From contig CANLUS010000004.1 in the NCBI GenBank assembly GCA_947494325.1, positions 62,001 to 126,000 of the forward strand: a DNA stretch of 64,000 nt. Direction: 5' to 3'. Below the pieces are notes generated by a model. The model saw nothing but the letters and a program-made list of their open reading frames with translations. It had not been told where the DNA came from and searched no databases. Positions 32,178-41,549 of the stretch are shown in pieces. A program made the position numbers and the translations under genes. Numbering within the stretch: the first letter of the stretch is position 1; each line of letters starts with the position of its first letter. Source of the DNA: an uncultured Flavobacteriaceae bacterium. GTDB taxonomy: Bacteria; Bacteroidota; Bacteroidia; Flavobacteriales; Flavobacteriaceae.

Positions 32178-35100
32178 ATGAGAAAACTAATAGCTTATTT
32201 CATTAAGTATCATGTTGCTGTTAATGTAATTATTATTGCCTTTATCGCTTTCGGTGTCTTGGGTGCGCTATCCATGAAATCTTCTTTCTTGCCATTGGTA
32301 GACTCTCAACTTATTAGTATCAATTTGACTTATCCCGGTGCGTCTCCATCAGAAATGGAAGAAGGTGTTGTCCTAAAAATTGAAGACAACTTAAAGGGAA
32401 TTGTCGGCGTTGAAAGAGTAACGTCTGTATCTCAAGAAAATTCAGCACGAGTAAATGTTGAAGTTGAAAAAGGAAAAAATATTGACGTAGTATTATCTGA
32501 CGTGAAAAACGCAGTAGATCGAGTACCTTCTTTTCCGAGCGGCATGGAACCGCCGGTTATTGCAAAAATTGAGAGTATTCGACCTACTATCAGTTTTACC
32601 ATTAGTGGAAACAACCTACCATTAAAAACCATTAAACAGTATGCCAGAATTGTTGAGAACGATTTACGAAATGTACCGGGTATTTCTCAAGTTGCTTTAT
32701 CTGGATTTCCAGAGGAAGAGATCGAAATAGCTGTACGAGAAAACGATTTACGTGCTTATAACATGTCATTTACCGAAGTCGCCAATGCAGTAAGATCTAC
32801 TAACATTTTAATTACTGGAGGTAATATTAAAACTGAGGCCGAAGATTATTTAATACGGGCGAGTAATCGTTCGTATTACGGTGATGAATTATTAAATCTA
32901 ATTGTACGGACGGAAGATTCCGGTAACATTATTAGACTCAAAGATATTGCCACCGTAAAAGATACATGGTCTGAAAATCCTGATCGTATTTTTTACAATA
33001 ATAATTTAGCTATTGATGTGACTATAAGTAATACCAATAATGAAGATCTTATTTCGGCCGCAGACAATATTAAGGCTTATGTAGATAAGTTCAATCAAGA
33101 GTATGACAATGTTACTATTAATATTTCTAGTGATCGTTCAATAGTACTTAATCAACGTACCGAATTACTGGTATGGAATGGCTTGATCGGAATCTTATTG
33201 GTTTTATTCTTTTTGGCATTATTTTTAAACGTTCGATTAGCATTGTGGGTAGCGGCAGGACTTCCAATTGCTTTTTTAGGGATGTTTATTTTTGCGGCAC
33301 AATTTGATGTTACCATTAATGTGTTATCCCTTTTCGGGATGATTATCGTAATTGGGATTTTAGTAGATGATGGAATTGTAATTGGAGAAAATATTTATCA
33401 TCACTATTATGATCAAGGGAAGTCGAAAATTAGAGCGGCTATTGATGGTACCATGGAAGTGATTCCTCCTATAGTATCGGCGATTCTAACAACCATTATC
33501 GCGTTCGCTACTTTCTTTTTCTTAGATGGTAGAATAGGGAGTTTTTTCGGGGAAGTATCCACAGTTGTTTTATTAACATTAAGTGTTTCTCTAATTGAAG
33601 CGTTAATTATACTCCCGGCGCATATTGCCCATTCAAAAGCGCTCTCAAAAAAAGATCGAAAACGAAATAAAATCGATGCCTTTTTTACGAAAGTAAATGC
33701 CAAAGCAGATCGTTTTCTGGTCAAAATTAGAGATAAAATATATATGCCTTTCTTAAGGTTTTCTTTAAATTATAAGGTTCTTGTGTTCTCATTGTTAGTT
33801 GCCTTGTTCGTTTTGAGCATTGGTGTCATTCGAGGCGGTATCGTAAGAACATCCTTTTTCCCTTTTATTAGTAGTGATCGTGTACAAATCACTTTGAAAA
33901 TGCCGCAAGGAACAAACGAGAAAATTATTGACTCTATCATTTCGATTATTGAAGAAAAAGTATGGTTGGTCAACAAGGATTTTACAGAAAGACAGACTGA
34001 CAATCAACAAGTAGTACAAAATATAATTAAAAGAGTTGGTCCGGGAACTGCCAATGCCACATTAACTGTGAATTTATTACCAGGTGAATCAAGAGATTTT
34101 TCTTCTCCTGAGATCACAGGAGCTATTCGAAAAAAAACGGGTAAAATTTATGGTGTTGAAAGTCTAGTTTTTGGTTCGGGAGGTAACTTTGGTGGGAGTC
34201 CAATTGCCGTTTCATTATTGGGCAATAATATAGTCGAATTGAAAGCTGCAAAAACAGCATTGAAAGCAGCCTTAGAGAAAAATCCTTTAGTAAAAGATAT
34301 CACTGATAATGACCCAGCCGGAATTAAAGAAGTTAAAATTCAATTAAAAGACAATGCCTATTTATTGGGACTGAATTTACAATCAGTAATGAGTCAAGTG
34401 CGAAATGGATTTTTCGGATTTCAAGCGCAACGTTTTCAACGTGGACAAGATGAAATAAAAGTATGGGTGCGATATACTAAAGAAAATAGATCCTCAATAA
34501 AAAACTTGGACGACATGCGTATTATCACCCCAAATGGCGCAAGAATTCCCTTATCCGAAATTGCCACCTACGAAATTGCACGTGGCGATATTGCGATTAA
34601 TCATTTGAATGGAAAGCGCGAGATTCAAATTTCGGCTGATATGAAAAGTCAAAAAGACAGTCCGACCGAAGTTATGGATGATATTAAAGAGAATATTATG
34701 CCTCAAATTATATCCAAATATTCTTCTGTTAAACCATTATTCGAAGGTCAAAATCGAGAAGCGAAAAAAGCACAAGATTCTGTAAAATTGGTCGCTCCCA
34801 TAATTCTGCTGCTAATTTATATTACCATTGCGTTTACTTTTAGGTCATATAGTCAACCAATTCTATTAATCATTATGGTTCCATTTAGTATGATTGGTGT
34901 TGTATTTGGTCATTACCTTCAAGGTATAAACATTAGTATTTTTTCTTGGTTAGGGATTATTGCCTTGATCGGGATTATGGTGAATGATGGACTCGTATTA
35001 ATTGGGAAATTTAATAATTATTTAAAAGAAGGAATGAAGTATGAGGAGGCTCTAATACAAGCTGGAAAATCTCGTTTTCGAGCCATCTTTTTAACCTCTT

Positions 35101-35441
35101 TAACCACTATCGCTGGACTTGCTCCTTTGATGTTAGAAACTAGCAGGCAAGCTCAGTTTTTAATTCCAATGGCTATTTCGATATCATATGGTATTGCCAT
35201 TGCAACAGTTCTAACTTTAATTATGTTACCCCTATTATTATCGGTTTCAAACCAAATAAAAGTAGGTGCGAAATGGTTACAAACAGGTAATAATATTACC
35301 CCTGAAGAGGTAGAAAGAGCTATCATAGAGTTACATAGTGAAGATGATGATTTAGATTCTCAAAAAGGTACATTAATATCTAGAGAAGAAATAAAACAAC
35401 TTCTTATCGAAATAAAAAATGAGGATAATGAATTACAGTAA
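32178..35441 (+). CDS. RND efflux pump permease
   Basis: A 1087-residue inner-membrane transporter with the RND plan: one helix, a large periplasmic loop, six helices, a second loop, and five helices. The start (MRKLIAYFIKYHVAVNVIII), the proton-relay helices (GILVDDGIVIGENIYHHYYD and GIMVNDGLVLIGKFNNYLKE) and FAAQFDVTINVLSLFGMIIV are typical of the broad AcrB/CzcA superfamily. The single-aspartate relay in helix 10 suggests an organic rather than heavy-metal substrate, but this is weak. A long acidic C-terminal tail is unusual. The end overlaps the TolC gene. Confidence 0.95.
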   Translation: MRKLIAYFIKYHVAVNVIIIAFIAFGVLGALSMKSSFLPLVDSQLISINLTYPGASPSEMEEGVVLKIEDNLKGIVGVERVTSVSQENSARVNVEVEKGKNIDVVLSDVKNAVDRVPSFPSGMEPPVIAKIESIRPTISFTISGNNLPLKTIKQYARIVENDLRNVPGISQVALSGFPEEEIEIAVRENDLRAYNMSFTEVANAVRSTNILITGGNIKTEAEDYLIRASNRSYYGDELLNLIVRTEDSGNIIRLKDIATVKDTWSENPDRIFYNNNLAIDVTISNTNNEDLISAADNIKAYVDKFNQEYDNVTINISSDRSIVLNQRTELLVWNGLIGILLVLFFLALFLNVRLALWVAAGLPIAFLGMFIFAAQFDVTINVLSLFGMIIVIGILVDDGIVIGENIYHHYYDQGKSKIRAAIDGTMEVIPPIVSAILTTIIAFATFFFLDGRIGSFFGEVSTVVLLTLSVSLIEALIILPAHIAHSKALSKKDRKRNKIDAFFTKVNAKADRFLVKIRDKIYMPFLRFSLNYKVLVFSLLVALFVLSIGVIRGGIVRTSFFPFISSDRVQITLKMPQGTNEKIIDSIISIIEEKVWLVNKDFTERQTDNQQVVQNIIKRVGPGTANATLTVNLLPGESRDFSSPEITGAIRKKTGKIYGVESLVFGSGGNFGGSPIAVSLLGNNIVELKAAKTALKAALEKNPLVKDITDNDPAGIKEVKIQLKDNAYLLGLNLQSVMSQVRNGFFGFQAQRFQRGQDEIKVWVRYTKENRSSIKNLDDMRIITPNGARIPLSEIATYEIARGDIAINHLNGKREIQISADMKSQKDSPTEVMDDIKENIMPQIISKYSSVKPLFEGQNREAKKAQDSVKLVAPIILLLIYITIAFTFRSYSQPILLIIMVPFSMIGVVFGHYLQGINISIFSWLGIIALIGIMVNDGLVLIGKFNNYLKEGMKYEEALIQAGKSRFRAIFLTSLTTIAGLAPLMLETSRQAQFLIPMAISISYGIAIATVLTLIMLPLLLSVSNQIKVGAKWLQTGNNITPEEVERAIIELHSEDDDLDSQKGTLISREEIKQLLIEIKNEDNELQ

Positions 35442-36756
35442 ATATATCTTATGGGTCGTTTTGTGTATCACATGTGTATCTACGCCTGCCCAAACTATTG
35501 AAAAAATACTCTCTAAGGAAGAAGCGCTCCAACTCGCCCTAGAAAATAATTATGGTATTCAAATTTCTAACAATAATGTAGAGATTGCCAAAAACAATAA
35601 AAACCTACTAAATACAGGTTTCTTACCTACAGTAACTGGAAATGCTGGAGCCATTTATAATATAGATAATACTGAAGCTACATTTTCGAATGGCAATGTT
35701 ACTTCACTAGAAGGCGCCGAAAGCAATCGCTATAATGCTTCAATAAATTTGAATTATACCTTATTCGATGGTCTAGGTAGACGGTATAATTATAAACAGT
35801 TAAAAGAGCAATATAACCTTTCTGAATTACAAGCCAGAGAGACTATCGAAAATACTGTTTTGCAACTGTTTAGCGTTTACTATAATGTAGCAAAACTATC
35901 AGAAGATGTTGTTTTGCTGAAACAGAACTTAAAAATTTCACAAGATCGTTTAGAACGTGTAAACTATCAATTCGACTATGGTCAAAATACAAAATTAGCT
36001 GTTTTAAATGCCGAAGTAGATGTTAATAATGATAGTATCAATTTACTAAATACCAAACAGTTATTAGAAAATTCGAAACGTGATTTATATGTTGTTTTAG
36101 GCAAAAATGAATTGCCTAATTTCAATGTTGACACCTTAGTATCGTTTGGTTTACAACCAACAAGAGATGAACTTTATAAAAAAGTAAGCGTCAATAACGT
36201 TACTTTAAAACAACTAGATAAAAATATTTTAATAAGTGATTTTCAATTAAAATCTAATAAATCGGGGTATTTACCTTCTATTGGGCTAACAGGTACTTAT
36301 GGATGGAATAAGAATAATAACAACGCCGCCTCATTTGTAGCGACCTCAACGAATACAGGACTATCTGGAGGCATCAATTTAAGTTGGGATATTTTTAATG
36401 GTGGAAGAAATCGAACGCAAGTTCAAAACGCAAAAATAAATTTAAACAACCAAAAATTACAAAAACAACAGGTAGCACTTCAAATATCTCGAGATTTTAA
36501 CAATGCCTGGGAAGATTATCAAAACAAATTATTCGTTTTACAAACTCAAGAGAAAAACGTGCAAACGAGTACCGATAATTTTAATAGAACAGAAGAGCGT
36601 TTTAAATTAGGTCAAATTACCTCTATAGAATTCAGACAAGCTCAGCTTAATTTAATTAACGCCAAAAATGCGAAAATAGGTGCCAAATATGAAGCGAAAT
36701 TGGCAGAATTACAATTGATGCAATTAAGTGGTGACTTACTAAATAGTAGCTTCTAA
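35428..36756 (+). CDS. TolC-family outer-membrane channel
   Basis: From ATG 35428 (MNYSKYILWVVLCITCVSTP) the protein has 442 residues, including a signal peptide ending PAQ. It shows the two tandem halves of TolC proteins with long helices (ARETIENTVLQLFSVYYNVA; ISRDFNNAWEDYQNKLFVLQ) and strands GYLPSIGLTGTYGWNKN and GINLSWDIFNGGRNRTQVQN. It completes the tripartite pump with the two genes before it. The start lies 14 bp inside the pump gene, indicating translational coupling. Confidence 0.93.
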   Translation: MNYSKYILWVVLCITCVSTPAQTIEKILSKEEALQLALENNYGIQISNNNVEIAKNNKNLLNTGFLPTVTGNAGAIYNIDNTEATFSNGNVTSLEGAESNRYNASINLNYTLFDGLGRRYNYKQLKEQYNLSELQARETIENTVLQLFSVYYNVAKLSEDVVLLKQNLKISQDRLERVNYQFDYGQNTKLAVLNAEVDVNNDSINLLNTKQLLENSKRDLYVVLGKNELPNFNVDTLVSFGLQPTRDELYKKVSVNNVTLKQLDKNILISDFQLKSNKSGYLPSIGLTGTYGWNKNNNNAASFVATSTNTGLSGGINLSWDIFNGGRNRTQVQNAKINLNNQKLQKQQVALQISRDFNNAWEDYQNKLFVLQTQEKNVQTSTDNFNRTEERFKLGQITSIEFRQAQLNLINAKNAKIGAKYEAKLAELQLMQLSGDLLNSSF

Positions 36757-36781
36757 GTTAATTTACTATTTTTACGGTGGT

Positions 36782-37264
36782 ATGAAGAAATATCTATTTT
36801 ATGTACTTCCTGTTCTTATCTACCTTGGTGCTTGTAAAGAAGCTAATCAATTAGAGTTAACCAGTGATGTCACTAATGATATAGAAAAAGCTTCGATTGT
36901 AAGTGTTTCCGCTACTGGTACTGCAAATAATTATACATTTAACGTAGGTATTAAAAGTACAGAAACGGGTTGCGATCAATATGCTAATTGGTGGGAAGTA
37001 ATATCCGACGAAGGCGAGTTATTATATCGGCGAATTTTAGCACATAGCCATGTGAACGAACAGCCATTCGTGCGTAGTGGTGGTATCATTGATATTTCAG
37101 AAAATCAAATCGTTATGGTAAGAGCTCACATGAACACCAGTGGATATGGATCCGATATCTTTAAAGGTTCTGTATCACAAGGTTTTACCAAAACAACTCT
37201 TGCTTCTGATTTCGCCAATGAACTAGTGAACCAAGCGCCACTGCCAGATGGTTGTGCCTTTTGA
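36782..37264 (+). CDS. Hypothetical lipoprotein
   Basis: A 160-residue protein with a lipoprotein signal (LPVLIYLGACKEA, lipidated C18). The mature part is beta-rich: IVSVSATGTANNYTFNVGIK and WWEVISDEGELLYRRILAHS, ending with a GDQY-like cysteine pair (C39 region TGCDQYANWW and the C-terminal DGCAF) that could form a disulfide. I do not recognise the family. It sits 25 bp after the TolC gene and 21 bp before the Mo-enzyme gene, so it may belong with either. A small extracellular accessory protein is the best guess. Confidence 0.72.
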   Translation: MKKYLFYVLPVLIYLGACKEANQLELTSDVTNDIEKASIVSVSATGTANNYTFNVGIKSTETGCDQYANWWEVISDEGELLYRRILAHSHVNEQPFVRSGGIIDISENQIVMVRAHMNTSGYGSDIFKGSVSQGFTKTTLASDFANELVNQAPLPDGCAF

Positions 37265-37285
37265 CACTGAAACTATTTATACAAT

Positions 37286-38506
37286 TTGAAAAGACGAAAC
37301 TTCATAAAAAAAGCATCACTCAGTACCTTTACTGCACTTATTGGTGCCGACATCGTTTTTGGACAATTCCTGCCTGAAGGTTATACTCCCTTAGCTTTAC
37401 ATCAAACGGATCCCTTTGCTTTATTCGAAAAAGATAAAGAGATGCAAGTATTAAATGATCGACCTTGGAACATGGAAGCACAAGCACATTTATTAGATGA
37501 TAGCATTACACCTAATAAATATATGTTTATCCGAAATAATGGATTGATTCCAAAAAATATAGATATCAATAATTGGAAATTGACCATTGACGGTGAATCG
37601 GTCAAAGAAACAAAAACATATTCTTTGGCAGAGTTGAAATCTAAATTTAAACATTATACCTATCAATTAACATTAGAATGCGGCGGTAATGGTCGTAGTG
37701 AATTTAATCCACCAGCGAAAGGAAACCAATGGACTGTGGGTGCGGTATCTTGTGCTAATTGGACTGGAGTAAGACTGAAAGATATATTAAAGGATGCTGG
37801 CATTAAAAAGAATGCAATCTATATCGGTTATCATAGTGCTGATATGCATTTGACAGGTGACATTAACAAAGCTCCTATATCTAGAGGTGTTCCAATGTCA
37901 AAAGCACTGCAAGATGAAACCATTTTAGCTTTTAAAATGAATGGTAAAAACATTCCTTTAGCACATGGTTATCCCCTGCGATTAGTGGCGGGTGGTTGGC
38001 CAGCGTCAGCTTCAGGAAAATGGCTTACTGGAATTAGTATTCGTGATAAAGTACATGATGGAGCAAAAATGAAAGGTTCGTCATATCGAGTGCCATGTAA
38101 ACCTGTAGCACCTGGGAGTAAGGTAAAAGATGAAGACATGTGTATTATAGAATCGATGCCGGTAAAATCATTAATTACTTATCCTAAAACCGGTGCTCTC
38201 ATTCAACGAGGCAAAAAAATAAACCTAAGAGGACATGCATGGGCCGGAGAATATGGTGTTAGTAAGATGGAATATTCGATTGATTATGGTGCTAGTTGGA
38301 AGCAGTGTCTTTTAGAAAATCCAGTAAATAGATTAGCCTGGCAACATTTTTCAACGACCGTAGGTTTTCCTTCGAGAGGATATTATGAAGTTTGGGCGAG
38401 AGCGACCGACACAGAAAATAATGCACAACCAATGTTATTACCCGGCTGGAACCCTAAAGGGTATTTAAATAATGCCTGTCATAGAATTGCAGTAAAAGTG
38501 GTGTGA
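37286..38506 (+). CDS. Sulfite-oxidase-family molybdopterin oxidoreductase
   Basis: A 406-residue periplasmic enzyme starting at TTG 37286. The N-terminus MKRRNFIKKASLSTFTALIG is a twin-arginine (Tat) signal. The Mo-binding cysteine is C132 in LTLECGGNGRSEF. The Mo-co dimerisation domain covers the C-terminal third (KINLRGHAWAGEYGVSKMEY; SRGYYEVWARATDTENNAQP). The next gene is a c-type cytochrome, so this is probably a SorAB-like sulfite dehydrogenase or a close relative that passes electrons to the cytochrome. Substrate is inferred from family, not proven. Confidence 0.9.
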   Translation: MKRRNFIKKASLSTFTALIGADIVFGQFLPEGYTPLALHQTDPFALFEKDKEMQVLNDRPWNMEAQAHLLDDSITPNKYMFIRNNGLIPKNIDINNWKLTIDGESVKETKTYSLAELKSKFKHYTYQLTLECGGNGRSEFNPPAKGNQWTVGAVSCANWTGVRLKDILKDAGIKKNAIYIGYHSADMHLTGDINKAPISRGVPMSKALQDETILAFKMNGKNIPLAHGYPLRLVAGGWPASASGKWLTGISIRDKVHDGAKMKGSSYRVPCKPVAPGSKVKDEDMCIIESMPVKSLITYPKTGALIQRGKKINLRGHAWAGEYGVSKMEYSIDYGASWKQCLLENPVNRLAWQHFSTTVGFPSRGYYEVWARATDTENNAQPMLLPGWNPKGYLNNACHRIAVKVV

Positions 38507-38928
38507 TGATTTTAAAACGAAAATATCTGTTTTATTCCGTTGTAAGCTTGTTAGCTGTCATACTAATTCTTTTCATACGTCATAAAAGTGAAAACGAGAA
38601 TAACTATGAAATTGTAAAAGAATCTGCTAGCTTTAATGGCATCAAAGATGGCATTCATATAAATACCGGTTTAAAAGATGCCGACGGTTTACCCCTTGTA
38701 ATTGCCCATTGTACTGGTTGTCACTCCGCCAAACTAATTACACAGAATAGACTTTCTAAAGATGGATGGCAGGAAGTCATCAAATGGATGCAGGAAACTC
38801 AGAACTTATGGGATCTTGGGGAGGATGAAGAATCTATTGTTGCATACTTATCTAAAAATTATGCTCCTAGTCAAAAAGGAAGAAGAGAACCCTTAAAAAA
38901 TATTGAATGGTACGCACTTGAAGACTAA
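38506..38928 (+). CDS. Monoheme c-type cytochrome, partner of the sulfite-oxidase-like enzyme
   Basis: A 140-residue protein from ATG 38506 (the frame also has GTG at 38503). An N-terminal membrane anchor (YLFYSVVSLLAVILILFI) is followed by a periplasmic domain with one heme motif, CTGCH. The TGATG overlap with the stop codon of the Mo-enzyme gene shows tight coupling. The pair matches the SorA/SorB layout, where the cytochrome receives electrons from sulfite oxidation and hands them to the respiratory chain. No second heme motif is seen. Confidence 0.9.
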   Translation: MILKRKYLFYSVVSLLAVILILFIRHKSENENNYEIVKESASFNGIKDGIHINTGLKDADGLPLVIAHCTGCHSAKLITQNRLSKDGWQEVIKWMQETQNLWDLGEDEESIVAYLSKNYAPSQKGRREPLKNIEWYALED

Positions 38929-38933
38929 TAGAT

Positions 38934-39116
38934 ATGTTTGAACACTTTTTTCAATGTCCGTATTGCTGGGAAACCATTTCGATGCTTCTCGACACCTCAT
39001 TATCGGCCACAAGTTATGTTGAGGACTGCGAAGTATGCTGTAGACCAATTCAAATTAGTGCTGCATTTAATAACCAAGAATTAATTTCTTTCAATGCCGA
39101 AGATATAGAACAATGA
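38934..39116 (+). CDS. CPXCG-motif cysteine-rich zinc-ribbon protein
   Basis: A 60-residue protein with paired cysteines: CPYC (C8, C11) and CEVCC (C32, C35, C36) around DTSLSATSYVEDC. This is the CPXCG-motif family, a small cytoplasmic zinc-ribbon of unknown role. The glycine of CPxCG is tryptophan here (CPYCW). It lies 5 bp after the cytochrome gene and probably shares its transcript, but a functional link is unproven. Confidence 0.88.
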   Translation: MFEHFFQCPYCWETISMLLDTSLSATSYVEDCEVCCRPIQISAAFNNQELISFNAEDIEQ

Positions 39117-39126
39117 TTCTATAATC

Positions 39127-40176
39127 CTAACTCACTTTACGAATTTGATCAAACCAAGAAGTTAAATTACCGCTGTTCGTATTTAACGGAATACTTTTGC
39201 CTCCGTAAGGACCATATTTCTTTTGATCTGTTACCGAAAAAAGCCCTACTACCGTCGTTTTTGAAGCAGCTGCTAAATGCATAATACCACTATCCGCACC
39301 AATAAATAAGGACGTATTTTCAATTAATGAAGAGATTTCTCTAATATCCTTACAATAAAAAGTAGGAGCTGCAAAATCTATCTGAGATACGTTTTCAATG
39401 GGCAGTACTTCCAATATATTATAATTTGGATACTCTAATTTTAACTGTTCATAGAAATTTGTCCACCATTCTTTGCTATAGCATTTTTTACCTGTAGCAA
39501 ATGTAAATATGGCAATGGTTTCCTTGCTTGTATCGACAAGATCCTCTAACATCTTTTTACCATTCGCCACCTCATCTTGACATAATGCCAAACTGATTTT
39601 AGGGATGTCTCGTATATCTTGACTATGACCTATTAATGCTAAATAATCTCTTAAGTTATAAATACAATTCTTTGCAATATGAGCTCTATCCGATAATTGC
39701 ACTTCAGACTCTTCAATAAACCCGTCATATATTTTGAGGGGTGACTTTGACATTTTCGTTAGCAATTTACCCGAAGACGAATCTTTAACTGCATTAATAA
39801 CTAAATCGTATTTCTTATCCCGAATAGAAAACCATACCTTAACATATTTCAACAACTCTTTAAATGGTTTTCTCGGCAGTGTTATGAGTTGATCTACATG
39901 TTCAAATTTCTCGAATACCTGAATAGCCATATTTCCTTTAACAACAATGTCAATTTTACAATTCGGAAAAATTGAAGTCACTTCTTGAATTAATGGTGTT
40001 ATCAACAATAAATTACCAAGGCGCTGATTAGGTCTACAAATTAGTACCCTATTCACGTTCAATGTTTCTATTTTCTTTTTTGAAGCTCTTTTGAAATGAG
40101 ATTTTCCAATATTCCCCGTCACCCATTTCATGATGACTCTCTTCACATTATTTGATCGTTTTTTGAAAGTCTTCAA
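39127..40176 (-). CDS. Glycosyltransferase family 9 (heptosyltransferase-like)
   Basis: A 349-residue protein if started at TTG 40176; an ATG at 40131 (MKWVTGNIG) gives 334 residues and is equally plausible. The GT9 fold is clear: VLICRPNQRLGNLLLITPLI at the N-terminus and TSLFIGADSGIMHLAAASKT in the nucleotide-sugar-binding half, with VVGLFSVTDQKKYGPYG after it. It probably adds a sugar to lipopolysaccharide or related glycan. A basic N-terminal extension precedes the core. It stands near a PLP enzyme gene with 41 bp between them, without functional relation that I can see. Confidence 0.88.
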   Translation of the reverse strand: MKTFKKRSNNVKRVIMKWVTGNIGKSHFKRASKKKIETLNVNRVLICRPNQRLGNLLLITPLIQEVTSIFPNCKIDIVVKGNMAIQVFEKFEHVDQLITLPRKPFKELLKYVKVWFSIRDKKYDLVINAVKDSSSGKLLTKMSKSPLKIYDGFIEESEVQLSDRAHIAKNCIYNLRDYLALIGHSQDIRDIPKISLALCQDEVANGKKMLEDLVDTSKETIAIFTFATGKKCYSKEWWTNFYEQLKLEYPNYNILEVLPIENVSQIDFAAPTFYCKDIREISSLIENTSLFIGADSGIMHLAAASKTTVVGLFSVTDQKKYGPYGGKSIPLNTNSGNLTSWFDQIRKVS

Positions 40177-40217
40177 AATTAATTTATAAAATTTAGCATC
40201 TATTCTTGACTTTTTTT

Positions 40218-41393
40218 CTAAACTAAGGCTATTGCCGCCTTTTTTAATGCATGTTCTACGTCATTTATAATATCTTGGACATCTTCAATACCAACAGAAA
40301 ATCGCAATAAACTATCTGAAATACCCACTTCACTTCGCTGTTCGGGAGTTAATAATGAATGAGATGTGGCAGAAGGCAGTAACATCGTTGATTCTACACC
40401 TGCTAAACTCATCGAAGGTTTAATGACCTGTAACTCTTTTTGAAACTGTACGACGTCATATTCTTCTGTTAATTCAAAAGAAAGCATACCTCCAAAGCCA
40501 TGCATTTGAGCCTTCGCAATATCATGCTTTGGATGATTCGACAGGCCCGGATAATAAACTTTAGTAACCGCAGTATGTTCTTCTAAATATTCGGCAATTT
40601 CTTGTGCATTAGAATTATGTTTTTCAACACGTACCGCTAAAGTCTTAATGCTCCTTTCTAACAGATAACACATAAAATCGCTCAAACTTCCACCTATATT
40701 CTTTGCTTTTTGCCAAATTCTTTCAATATGAACTTCAGAAGCAGCAATGGCACCGGCGCAAATATCACTATGACCTCCCAAATATTTTGTGGCAGAATGC
40801 AATGAAATATCAATCCCTAAATCCAGCGGTCTTTGATTTATTGGTGATGCAAAGGTATTATCTATCATCGTGATCAATCCGTGCTTTTTTGCAATATCTG
40901 CAACAGCTTTTATATCTGTTATTGTCAACAAGGGGTTTGACGGTGTTTCGATATAAACCACTTTGGTATTAGGTTTTATCTTTGCCTCAAAATCATTGGC
41001 TTCTATACCATCGGTAAAAGAATAATCGATACCCATTTTCTCAAATTCTTCAACAATCAAATTAAAGGTACCTCCGTAAATTTCATTCTGCAAAACGATA
41101 TGATCTCCATGATTTAAAAAGGCAAATAGTGCCGTGCTAATGGCTGCCATACCTGAGGCAAAAGGTAGCGCCATTTCAGCATTTTCTAATGCAGCAATTT
41201 TTTTACCCACAGCTTCTTGATTAGGTGTATTAAAGTATCTCGGATATCTTTTTACATCTACATCCATATACTGATAAGAACTCGCCATATATATTGGTGA
41301 GACAGCTCCACCAAATTGTTCATCTTTGATTTCTCCTGTGTGCGTGCAAATTGTATGTACACCTAACTTATTTTTCGCCATGGTTTTCGTCAT
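40218..41393 (-). CDS. metB: PLP-dependent trans-sulfuration enzyme (cystathionine gamma-synthase/lyase type)
   Basis: A 391-residue Cys/Met-metabolism enzyme. The pyridoxal lysine lies in LHSATKYLGGHSDICAG. Other conserved segments are FASGMAAISTALFAF, YIETPSNPLLTITDIK and GVESTMLLPSATSHS. The last pattern and the length are common to MetB and MetC/cystathionine gamma-lyase, so the exact reaction (sulfur transfer into homocysteine or cystathionine cleavage) is not certain. The ATG at 41381 (MAKNKLGVHT) is an alternative start four codons in. The symbol is provisional. Confidence 0.88.
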   Translation of the reverse strand: MTKTMAKNKLGVHTICTHTGEIKDEQFGGAVSPIYMASSYQYMDVDVKRYPRYFNTPNQEAVGKKIAALENAEMALPFASGMAAISTALFAFLNHGDHIVLQNEIYGGTFNLIVEEFEKMGIDYSFTDGIEANDFEAKIKPNTKVVYIETPSNPLLTITDIKAVADIAKKHGLITMIDNTFASPINQRPLDLGIDISLHSATKYLGGHSDICAGAIAASEVHIERIWQKAKNIGGSLSDFMCYLLERSIKTLAVRVEKHNSNAQEIAEYLEEHTAVTKVYYPGLSNHPKHDIAKAQMHGFGGMLSFELTEEYDVVQFQKELQVIKPSMSLAGVESTMLLPSATSHSLLTPEQRSEVGISDSLLRFSVGIEDVQDIINDVEHALKKAAIALV

Positions 41394-41549
41394 TTAAATG
41401 TGAGGCCTAAAATACAAAACATTCATTAATCAGTATCTCGATTATCAAATTTAAACACAATTGTGATTTTAAGTGAAATTCTTCAAAAACTCAATGTTAA
41501 AAAGTAGTTGTTCAATCATAGAAACTCGTGCTACTTAACTAAATACTCC

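Noticed and set aside
41394-41549. Possible small RNA or terminator between metB and the MATE gene
   Set aside because: Only weak complementary segments (AAGTAG/CTACTT far apart) are seen, without a T run or compact loop.
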